This document shows, in pieces, positions 55,478 through 64,000 of a DNA stretch of 64,000 nt. The notes beneath the pieces were generated by a model, which was given only the letters and a program-made list of their open reading frames with translations, was not told where the DNA came from and made no database searches. The stretch is from positions 148,472,057 through 148,536,056 of the forward strand of contig NC_062219.1 in assembly GCF_902686445.1 (NCBI RefSeq), read 5' to 3'. Both the position numbers and the translations under genes were made by a program. Origin of the DNA: Sciurus carolinensis (taxonomy: Eukaryota > Chordata > Mammalia > Rodentia > Sciuridae). Within the stretch, counting starts at the first letter, position 1, and every line of letters starts with the position of its first letter.

Positions 55478-56350
55478 ACATCAATGTTTATAGCAGCTTA
55501 ATTCACAATAGCTAGATTGTGGAACCAACCTAGATGCCCTTCAACAGAAGAATGGATAAAGAAACTGTGGTATATACATACAATGGAATATTATTCACCC
55601 ACAGAGAAGAATAATATTATGGCATTTGCAGATAAATGGACGGAATTGGAGAATATCATGCCAAGTGAAATAAGCCAATCCCAAAAGAGGCCAAATGTTT
55701 TCCTTGATAAGTGGATGATGATATATAAGGGGGGTGGGGAGGTGGGGGTGAGAGAAGAATGGAGGAACTTTAGATTACGTAGAGGGAAATGAGAGGGAGA
55801 GGGGCGGGGGTATGAAAGATGATGGTTGAATGAGACAGACATCTTTACCTATGTACATGTATGATTACACAAAAGGTATGAATCTACATGTAAGCTCGGG
55901 CGAACTCGGCAGGCTCAACGGCGGGACCAAATGTAAACTCAGTGGGTCTCGGCGGGCACAGTTAGCAGCCAAATAAAATGGGACAGAAAAGTGGCTGAAG
56001 CAAGCTTTATTGGAATTTGGCTCTCGGGCGAGATTCCCAAACCCCCGGGGTATAGGGACCTGGGAGAAAATCACACATGGCCTGGCTGCTTAGGTTTTTT
56101 ATAGACTAAAATGGGAGGGAGTCTTGTTGAGTGACAGGTGGGTGTGAAGGGTCAGTGGAACTTTCCATCCACCTTGCTGAGAACTTTCTGGTCACCATTG
56201 GCGGGCTGGTCTTTGTTCTAGCTGCTCAGCTGTGTCCCCTACAGTCTCCTAATTTCCGATCTAACATTACATTGTGCACAACCATAGAAATGAAAAGTTG
56301 TACCCCATTTGTGTACAATGAATCAAAATGCAGTCTGTAAAAAAAAAAGA
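55478..56350 (+). mobile_element. L1 3' end interrupted by a solo LTR
   Basis: The coding tail (TGTGGAACCAACCTAGATGCC, WIKKLWYIHTMEYYS in translation) lacks an early stop until 55792 and is followed by a G-rich tract at 55729-55750 and the 3' UTR. At 55888 it breaks into an LTR and resumes at 56267 with TTGTGCACAACCATAG, ending AATGAATCAAAATGCAG and poly-A. Comparison with 43591-43672 shows exactly where the L1 is split. Confidence 0.88.
55884..56271 (-). mobile_element. Solo endogenous-retrovirus LTR (gamma-like/ERV1)
   Basis: A 378-bp LTR (55889-56266) lies inside the L1 3' UTR. Read on the minus strand it starts TGTTAG and ends CTTACA, with 6-bp near-perfect inverted termini. It has a TATA-like TATAAAAAACC near 56100 and a polyadenylation signal in CCAATAAAGCTTGC near 56007, in the order U3-R-U5. 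Flanking 5-mers CTACA (55884) and TTACA (56267) are a target-site duplication with one mismatch. No internal viral genes remain, so it arose by LTR-LTR recombination. Confidence 0.85.
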
Positions 56351-56354
56351 AGTG

Positions 56355-56680
56355 AGTCAGGCAGCACTTGTCCTCTTGTGCCTGGATCATCTCACTTAGC
56401 AATGTCTTCCGGCTTCATCTGTGTTGTTGTGGATGACAGAGTCTCTTTCTTGAAAAGTTTGGGTGGTATTCCATAGTGTATGTGTACCACATCTTCTTTA
56501 TCCATTCATCTGCTGATAGATGTTGAGGCTGATTCCATATCTTGGCTATTGTGAACCATATTGCAAGAAGCACAGGAGTGTAGACAAGTCTTCTCACACT
56601 GATTTCACTTCCTTTGGAGGTATACATAGAAGCTGCATTGCTGAATCATATGTTAATTCTATTTTGGGTTTGCTTAACTT
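56355..56680 (-). mobile_element. L1 ORF2 3' fragment
   Basis: On the + strand, GGATCATCTCACTTAGCAATG, TATCCATTCATCTGCTGATAG and GGCTATTGTGAACCATATTG follow the reverse of ORF2. It abuts the + strand L1 tail head-on. Confidence 0.75.
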
Positions 56681-56837
56681 GATAATTTCACATTGTATTC
56701 ATATGTCGACACATTACACTGTATCCCACGAATACATGCGATCATTACTTTTTAATTTAAAAAGAAACAATGGAGGGAGAAATTCATAAAAAGTTCAAAA
56801 AATCAGGAAACTTATACATTGACTCAGTCAAATAAAA

Positions 56838-57060
56838 TTATTTATTTTGTGTTATGGGCAAGACAGCATTATAGGCAGCAGAGAGACTAGTGAGCAAAAT
56901 AATATCTCCAGTGCTGTGGAAATTGCATTTTAGTGAGGGAGACAACAAAAACAAATACATGTGTGATGTAGGTTCAAGATCAATGCTGCAGAGTCCAGGG
57001 GACAGGAGGTGATGTAAAGGTGGCTCATGAACCAAGATCTGAATGAAATGTAAGATACAA
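56838..57060 (-). mobile_element. L2 LINE 3' fragment
   Basis: GACAGCATTATAGGCAGCAG, GGAAATTGCATTTTAGTGAGG and AACAAAAACAAATACATGTG follow the reversed L2 tail. Confidence 0.55.
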
Positions 57061-57309
57061 GATAAATCCACAAAGTATTGCCATAGTGATACAAGCCATC
57101 CCATACCCAATAGTTTAAGAAAATAGACATAACTTCTTATCCCCATTCATTAGAGCATGTATATGTCTGAGAAAAATTGTGAGTTTATTTTACAAGCCGT
57201 AAAAATATTATTTTGAAAAACAAAGGAGATGTCTATAGAGATCCCATAGAGAATTAATAGTAAGACACATCAGTGCCACGGCTTGGGCGGGCCGATGAGG
57301 TAAAGTAAA

Positions 57310-57575
57310 AATAAATCTAACCATGTTTTTATTCATATGTAATATACACATAATATAGATCCCACATGTGATTTTATATATATGGGATCCATATGCACAT
57401 ATTTTATATATGTGATACTTATGCATATATTATATGTGCATATGTAGTATATTTTGATTAGACATACATATGATATACATATGTATATATGCATTTATAT
57501 AATGCTTTGGTTATACATATATGATATATGGGATGTATGTCATACATACATAAATATGGACACTGATTTATAAAA
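57310..57575. repeat. AT-rich ATAC/ATATG low-complexity region
   Basis: Alternating ACATATATG-type sequence with many short palindromes (GATATACATATGTATATATG). No regular period. Confidence 0.75.
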
Positions 57576-57579
57576 AAAA

Positions 57580-58320
57580 ATAATGTATTCCCCACTCAGT
57601 TTAGTTGTGTCTTACAATCTTGCCTTGTGTGCTTCAGATCTGTCTCCTGCCCTCCTTTCTCCCCTCTAGGTTAAAATCCTACAGATATAGGTGAAGGCCC
57701 TGTAAGGAACCCAATGTCATTCTTTTCCCGCCTTCCACAAAGTATCAATTGTCCTAAGTTTTGAGTTGTAATTCCTGTGACCTTGTTATACTTCCATGTA
57801 CCTTAAGCATCTCTACTGTTGCTGTGTCCATTTTCCATCTTTAAGATGTGACGGCTTCTCTAACTTTCAAGGCTATTGAGGAGCTGAGGGTGGGGTGTGG
57901 AAATAGGCCAAGTAAACATGGCACACAGCTTCATGCTTTTACTGAGAATTGTGTTTTTCTTGAATAAACATTCCCTGTGTTGACGAAAGCCTTTGGTTAA
58001 TTTCCAGAGTTCTGAAAATGTTGTTTTTGACAATTTTGCAAGTGGTCTTGTCACTTTAATAGGGGAGTGAATTTTCAGAAGTTCTATCCAACTATTTCAC
58101 CCATATCACCCATTGGTCCATAAAAACTTAAACTGTAAAACCTAAATAATAAGATGAAGTCATGGAAAATTTTTTATCCTTTTTTAATGCAATGTCAAAA
58201 ATAAGTGTTAGCTCTGACATTCAGAGGAAAAATGTTTTTCCTAACACATAAATTTAATAATGCTCTTCATGTACTTGGAATTCTAGTTTACTATGAAAAA
58301 TAAAACCAACAGTAACAATT
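57580..58320. other. No recognised feature
   Basis: Unassigned AT-leaning DNA. Confidence 0.4.
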
Positions 58321-58324
58321 TTTC

Positions 58325-58560
58325 CACATTATTTTATTGTTGTACCACAATGGTACATACTGGTGGGATTTATTGTTACACATTTGTGCATGCACCTAGC
58401 ATAACAATATAATCTCTCCAATATCACTCCGCAGTATTTTCCCCTCCTTCTTCAGTTCCTATCCTTGATCCTTTTCTCTTCTGATCTCCCTTTGCTTTCC
58501 AGAAGACCCCTCCCCCTTTCTTTTCCTTTTTCCTCTCTAACTTCCATTCTGAGTTTGACT
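58325..58560 (-). mobile_element. Probable L1 3' UTR fragment
   Basis: GTTGTACCACAATGGTACATA, CTAGCATAACAATATAATCTC and a C/T-rich tract at 58440-58550 fit a reversed L1 3' UTR, similar in layout to 52436. Confidence 0.45.
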
Positions 58561-58564
58561 TTTT

Positions 58565-59200
58565 CACTTTACAGAATGAAACAGACAACTTTTGATGCAA
58601 TCGGAAAAAGTTCAAGGAAAGTCAATAAGGAATTCCTTCATTTGAAGCCTGGGTAGCAGAGAAATACCCAGGGAAGGAGACAGGTGTATTGTCCATGAAA
58701 TTAAGTTTGAAAATGTTGAGTCAGGAAAAAGATCTTTTGGCAAAAGGGAGTAACAGTGCTGCATGTTTTGAGATAAGAGTCCCCTGGGTTACATGGACGT
58801 CACTGATCATCTTGTTCAGGTATGTGGGAGGAGTCAGGTGCTGCGTGCACAAGAGAAGTCAACTTGGAGAGCATTAGAATTTTAGCACCTGAAGAAATAG
58901 GACTTTGACAGTCTTTGGATAGGTTGGTCATGAAGAGAGGGGAGAGTGATGGTGTTTAGTTTGAGTAGAGAAGACATACACATGGAGGCTTGAGAATTTG
59001 GAGATGTTGGAACACGGAAAAAAGGGGCTGGGCACACAGCAGAGGCAAACTCAATGATGCAAGTCCTTGACCAAAGCAGAGAGGCCAGAATCTGGAATGC
59101 AAATGGAAGAATGGACCGTACATAGCAGGATGAAAGATGGGTATGTATTTTTCTTTTGTTTGGTGGCTGATGGAGTTAGCGTCTGAAGGCTTCTACTTCT
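58565..59200. other. No clear feature
   Basis: Unassigned, possibly very old L2 sequence continuing to the right. No landmark is firm. Confidence 0.35.
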
Positions 59201-59204
59201 CTAA

Positions 59205-59808
59205 GGATCCATCTGCAGGATGATAGAGTAAAGACTGATGATGGTAGGGGTTGGAATGCTTGAGAAACTTTGAAAGTCAATTGGAGTATTTGATGTTGGG
59301 GTTGGTAATATTTGGGGGCAGATTTTTTGGGGGACCAAGTGCAGTTATTGACCAAGAATTTATGGTGTTTCCAGTCATCCTGGTTGAGTGAATTGCTCTG
59401 GTAGCACTCGTGAGGGGTAATCCATTTGATAGATAATACTGACCAATGCATTTACTTGGTTGCTCATTGAGCTGTAGGATATTGAATTCATATGCGGCTG
59501 AGATTTTGTTAGGCAGTTGCAACTTAAAGGTAAGGAAGCCAGAAGTTTCCTGAAGGCTGGAAAGCAATGGTTGAGCTATTCACTACAGAATCACAGATGG
59601 AAAGGGGAGAAAATGAAACCTAGAAGGAGTGGCAAAGGAGAAAGCAAATTAGTAAGTGCCCAGGGGGTTCTAGAGGACCCAGCGTATGTATGTTGAGAGT
59701 AACTCAGTGTGCAGGCCTTGCGACAGTCAGAAGGTGGCGTCAGTTAGCAAGCACTTTCAGAGATGGTGCAGTTTGGAGGTTCTGAGTGGTGTCAAACACG
59801 GCAGAGAG
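59205..59808 (-). mobile_element. Probable L2 fragment
   Basis: Phrases such as GGAAGCCAGAAGTTTCCTGA, GGTAAGGAAGCC and GAGTGGTGTCAAACACGGCAG, with the last typical of L2 (GTGTCAAATGCTGCAGAGAG), suggest reversed L2 body sequence. The MLT1 LTR to its right starts immediately after CAGAGAG. Confidence 0.35.
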
Positions 59809-60104
59809 CTATAGTCTGAATGTCTGTGTCCCCTGCTCCACGATTCGTATGTCAAAATCCCAACCTCCTCTGTGAAAGTCCAGCACCTTTGGTAGATGAT
59901 CAGGTCACCAGGGTGGAGCCCACACCAATGGGATTAGTGCCCTATGAAGAAGACCCTGGAGAGCTCCTTGCCTCTTCTGCCATGAAGGACATAGCAGGCA
60001 CAGGGCTACCTACAGAGCGGGCAGGGAGCTCTTACCTTATGCTGTGTCTTCTGCGGGTGCTATTTTTTGGCATGTTGTGATAGCAACCCACACGGGCTGA
60101 GGCA
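59809..60104 (+). mobile_element. MLT1-type MaLR LTR
   Basis: GTCTGAATGTCTGTGTCCCC, ATTCGTATGTCAAAATCCCAA, GTGGAGCCCACACCAATGGG, GATTAGTGCCCTATGAAGAAG and CTTCTGCCATGAAGGACATAG follow MLT1 order and end GTTGTGATAGCAACCCACACG, GGCTGAGGCA. An old solo LTR shared by placental mammals. Confidence 0.85.
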
Positions 60105-60109
60105 GAGGG

Positions 60110-61090
60110 GACAACCAAAGCGGAGTGGAAGAGGTTCCTGAAGCCATGAGGTTGGATTGTCTATGAAGATGATAAACTCACTCACGATAATGGCAGAATT
60201 CAGGACAAAGAGGAAAACTGCCGGCTGTTACCAGAGAATTCAGCAAATGCCCCCACATAGTGAAACCAGGGCCGAAATGGGACTCCAGAGTCCTGGATCA
60301 AGCTTTCTGGAAGGGCATCGGTTCTGAAAACTTGCCTTGCTCTTGCTCACTGTACCACCCACTACTAGGTTATATCCATTGCTAGAATCTCTCCTTTGAC
60401 TGGTGATAAGTTCCTTTCGGTTCAGAGTTAGTGTCTGGATTATCATTGTGTAGCTCAGATTACTTTATCTCCGACAGACATGCACTGGCTTTCGTGTTGG
60501 TTAAATAAAGAGAGAATTAAACAAAAACATTTTGGAGAGAAGAGAGGCACAGGCTCATTTTCCTTCTTTCCCCCAATTTTCCTGCCTGTGGTTTTAGACA
60601 ATCACAGGCTTTTCTCTTTCATGTATATAAAAATGAGAACAACATCTGGAGATGCTGATGAAACCGAATAGAAGGAAAAAGGCTTTGCAGTTATTTACCT
60701 CTTGTTAGCAGGTTGTTCAGGTTTTAAAAGCCTCACCTTGGATTCACCTTTCTTCCCCCTAAAAGCCAAGAGGTGGCTAAGAGATAATAAATCAATAAAG
60801 AGACACATTAATAAGTGTACTGCCACCTGAGTCTTCTACAATGCTCCATCTTCAGAATTTGTCCTTGTGACAATTAAGCATTTTAAGAACAAAAATTGTT
60901 TTCCATATGCTCCGATTTGTCTGTTTCTTGGCTTTTTTGATCATTTAATGAAAGTGCTATGAATGCTTTGAACGATGAAAACCATGAAAATGGAGATGGA
61001 CACACATCAGTCGTATGGAATCTCATATTTCTCAAACTTCCATTTGTAATTTTCTTTCTGAAACCTGGAAACTAGAGACCACAATGAAGG
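60110..61090. other. No recognised feature
   Basis: Unassigned DNA with no exon evidence. Confidence 0.4.
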
Positions 61091-61093
61091 GTG

Positions 61094-61334
61094 AGGATGG
61101 AGTCAATTTTGTGGGGAGACCCAGACCGAGGATGGAACCCAGGGACCCTTAGCTACTAAATCACACCCCCAGCCCTTCTTTATGTTTTATTTAGAGACAG
61201 GGTCTTGCTGAGTTGCTCAGGGCCTCACTAAGTTCCTGAGGCCGGCTTTGAACTCACAATCCTCCTGCCTTAGCCAGTGTAACTGCTGGGATTACAGGCA
61301 GGTGCCATTGTGCCCAGCTAGGATGGAGTCAATT
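61094..61334 (-). repeat. B1-dID SINE with 15-bp target-site duplications
   Basis: On the + strand, CGAGGATGGAACCCAGGGAC, CTACTAAATCACACCCCCAGC, CAATCCTCCTGCCTTAGCC and GCTGGGATTACAGGCAGGTG give the reversed dimer. Perfect AGGATGGAGTCAATT duplications at 61094-61108 and 61320-61334 define the element as 61109-61319. Confidence 0.96.
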
Positions 61335-62940
61335 GAGTGGAAAAAAGATAACTGGTCCAATTCTGCTGTCTAGACCTATTACTAGGGTTTGATTTCTACT
61401 TTCTTGGACATCCTGTTTGATATATTTTCTTGCTCCTTTAAGGGATGAAAGAGTAAGCTGACTTTGACAACTGTCACCTCGTTGGTCGCTGTGGCTGACC
61501 TTTCTGGGTAGGGGACTGTGCTTTCTTTCTTTGAAATCCACATGCAGTGTGTTCTTTGAGGGGATGGCCTTCAGTTCCGTGTTTCATCAACTGCTTATGC
61601 ACAGTGAGACATGCCAGCCAATGTTTCTCAGACTTTCCTCCGTTGGTGCCTCTGCCTCCCTTCTCTCAGGTTTCCGGTGTGGCTCTGGGAAACTCTGGTG
61701 TCCAAAGTCCAGTGCTGGAGGCCTTCATGAAGGCTCGGCCTTCTCTGACATGCTCCATGCTTCGCCTCTCATAGTCTCCTTCCCTTCAAGCTTTCCATTA
61801 AAATTCCCCTTCCCCGGATCACGAGTTGATATTTGTGTAGTGTCAGCTTTAGCTTATCACAGACTGACTCCAGTGCTCAAAGGACTTATTCTTTAGTGTG
61901 AGTCAAAGTTTACCAGCATAGGCAAGCACAAAAAGTCATTGAGGATCAACTCACACCACCCAAAGGAATCATTTTTCATAGAAAGGAGAAGTCAGTATGG
62001 GCTAGAGTGGTAGTAGAGGAAGATGCATGGGATCCAATGCACCCGGGTCTGGAGATACAGGGTCTGGATTTCCCTACTGGAACAGTTGAAAATGAGTGAA
62101 AGGAAGATTTATGGCTTTACAGGGAGGTGCTTTTTGTCAGAGCTACGTACACTCTTCAAGTCACGAGCTTCCTCAATGGTTCATTTTTCTCCTATAAATC
62201 AAGCGTATGGGGGAGCTTTGCAGAATTCACACACGCACAGGGCTCAGCTCCCTGGGATCCCCACAGGGGGTGACTGCAGATGAAGATGATCCCAACGATG
62301 CTACCCTGACCAGCCCAGTCTTCGGCTGCATTATGTCTGCAATCTGGAAAGGAGCTTTAGGTCAACACCTTTCGAACGCTTGAGACTCCTCTAGATTTAA
62401 TAGTGTTTCAGTGACATGAAGAATCAGACTTTCTTTCTGCAAACTATTTTCCAAGAATTAGCCCCGATATTTCTGTTCCCTCTGGCAGAGCAGTTAGTCT
62501 GCCACTCTCTGTCTCTCTTTTTTTCTTTAACCTAAATTTGATTTTTGAGGGATTTAATCTCATTCCCTATCACAACATTATTTTTCATAACAGCAGGAAG
62601 AAATTTGATATACTATTCTAGTTTTTTACATTTGTGAATTTAATTCCCACTTTGTCAAAATGGGCTTCTGTTGGGGGATGAAACCAGATGCACTGAGTTG
62701 TTCAAGTCTTAAATGTCTCTCCAGTTCGTTGAAGCAATTACATTAGAAATCTTAATAAATATGGTTGCTGACTCTCTTGCTCCCTGCGATCCTGCTGCTG
62801 CTGTTACGCTATTTACACTTGAGCTTTGGCCATGTCTGGTTAGACAGCCCACCTCACGCTCCCTGTTTTAAGTCACTAGGTCCCTCGAGGCTTCCCTTCC
62901 GTGCACTGAGCTTCCAACAATTTCATTTTTTGACTGAAAA
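61335..62940. other. No recognised feature
   Basis: Unassigned. Frames at 61531-61896 and 62023-62283 (+) show no known domain or splice support. Confidence 0.4.
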
Positions 62941-62944
62941 GCAG

Positions 62945-63170
62945 CAGAGTGGAAGAGCGGGAAGAGATGTGGGGCTTGCCTTCTCGCTCTGGCATTTGCT
63001 GGTTGGGAGATCTCGGAGATTTTTAACTCTCCTGACACTCAGTCTGATCACACTTACCTTGAAGAGTTGTTGAGATTAAACAAGATAAGTCATGCAACAG
63101 TATTTGCAACAACTTATTGCATAGGAACATTCATGTTATTTTTTATACTTACCGCATGCATTTGGCCATA
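62945..63170 (+). repeat. MIR SINE
   Basis: GCTCTGGCATTTGCTGGTTGG, CTCCTGACACTCAGTCTGATC, CACTTACCTTGAAGAGTTGTT and GAGATTAAACAAGATAAGTC follow MIR order. Confidence 0.65.
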
Positions 63171-63387
63171 ATCAAGAAATAGCAAATGTGTTCAAAGAGG
63201 GTTTGTTCAAACCCTCGTTCTGTGGACAACTGTCCTCCACATAGATCACTAGTCCCCATTCTGATTTCTTAGTTATCGGTGTTTTCTACATCATGTGAGT
63301 TATTGTTTTATTATTTAGCACTTGAAGATTATAATGTGCTAATGGGTTAATGTGCATTCTAGTGTGTTTTTGTTTTGTGTGGTGTAG

Positions 63388-63553
63388 GCAACCTGGAATC
63401 GATCTAGTTGGTTCGTCCTTCTATAAGGGGTATGGCTCACACGGTCTCAACTTCAGAGGCCACTTGGCCAAGAAATTCAATTTTAACAGAAGTGGAGCTC
63501 CTCCCTGGAACTCTGAAGACAACAGAACCATCTACGGGGTTCCAAAGAAACAT
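63388..63553 (+). CDS. Candidate internal protein-coding exon, family not recognised
   Basis: A 166-bp segment. It is preceded by a T-rich tract ending TGGTGTAG (acceptor AG at 63386-63387) and followed by CAT|GTAATA (donor GT at 63554). It is open in one frame (first base completing a codon, then 55 whole codons). The translation includes VGSSFYKGYGSHGLNFRG, KKFNFNRSGAPPWNSED and TIYGVPKKH, rich in Gly, Asn, Lys and aromatic residues. No signal peptide, membrane segment or domain is recognised. The size is typical of a mammalian exon, and phase 2 entry and phase 0 exit are compatible with coding. The style (short aromatic and Asn/Gly-rich motifs) resembles small ciliary or sperm-axoneme proteins, but no homologue is named. 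The exon could still be chance, since the donor is only moderate. Confidence 0.4.
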
Positions 63554-64000
63554 GTAATAATGGTTTCATCTAAAATTTCCCACTTCTTGGAAATTATACA
63601 GGGAAATAAAATAACAGGGAGAAAAAATCCATAAATTCCATTTTCAGTGAAATAGGAGACCCAAAATATTCTCGAAGTGCACAAATGTGTATATGCTGAC
63701 TAAAGCCCCCAGGGGCGAGGGAATCTGGAGAGAGGCTCGGGGGTAGATGGTGATGGACAACAAGAAGGGTGGGGAGACAGACATCTGCTGTCATGAGTCT
63801 GAGGAGCACAGGGACGGTCGGTCTAGAGGGCAAAGCCGCCGTCCTGAGTGGCAGCTGCAGGGAGCACGGGTGAGGTCAGGGTGACCCAACTCATGGCGGT
63901 TTTCTTGGAGTTTCCCAGTTTGGGCAGTGTGAGTCTCATGTCCTAGCACCCTCCCACCCCAGTCTCCGGCAGGCTGGGACGTCGCTCATCCTAGTGAGCT
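63554..64000. other. No recognised feature
   Basis: If the exon at 63388 is real, this is the start of its downstream intron. GC rises from 63700. No repeat is recognised. Confidence 0.4.

Noticed and set aside
61531..61896. 121-codon + frame as a gene
   Set aside because: No domain, overlapping frame in another phase, and no flanking splice or promoter signals.

Overview
The window looks like nuclear DNA from a rodent of the squirrel family (Sciuridae, for example a ground squirrel or marmot). The evidence is the interspersed repeats. It carries dimeric B1-dID SINEs (an Alu/B1-like left half joined to a tRNA-like ID right half, near 10.2, 12.7, 16.1, 46.7, 50.0 and 61.1 kb) and monomeric ID SINEs ending in an A/T-rich tail (29.1, 44.2, 46.1, 55.0 kb). 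L1 3' ends carry a G-rich tract, and MaLR LTRs are of rodent type. Older mammal-wide repeats (MIR, L2, MER5, Tigger-type DNA transposons, L1M, MLT1) fill much of the rest. There is no bacterial-style gene organisation, and nearly all long open frames are chance or L1-derived.

Layout. 1-2 kb: a CpG-rich stretch with a TATA-like box and a CTCF-like motif, the most promoter-like place in the left half. 3-19 kb: thinly spaced old repeats (MER5, Tigger, MIR, L1M), three B1-dID SINEs, a short retroposed L1 3' end with perfect 10-bp target-site duplications, and a rodent MaLR LTR. 19.2-21 kb: a GC-rich L1 remnant, then a 10-copy, 26-bp minisatellite. 21.8-34 kb: hAT, L2, MaLR, MIR, MER2, MER5 and ID elements, two CTCF-like motifs about 0.9 kb apart in opposite orientation, and stretches that could be conserved non-coding DNA. 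34.9-45.1 kb: an L1-dominated block, including a 5'-truncated young L1 with an uninterrupted 341-codon frame and a nested mosaic at 43.0-45.1 kb. 45-52 kb: GC-richer unassigned sequence with scattered SINEs and simple repeats. 52-60 kb: L1 3'-end fragments on both strands, one of them interrupted by a 378-bp solo LTR, then L2 and an MLT1 LTR. 61-64 kb: one B1-dID, one MIR and a candidate protein-coding exon at 63388-63553.

Genes. No complete gene is recognised. The best coding candidate is the 166-bp exon at the right end; its protein family is not recognised. An 11-nt segment at 37011-37021 sits between a strong acceptor and a perfect donor and may be a microexon. The window is best read as intergenic or large-intron DNA next to, or inside, a gene on the + strand. 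Repeat family names come from remembered consensus patterns, not a database search, and ends are approximate unless target-site duplications are given. No previously undescribed system was found with confidence.
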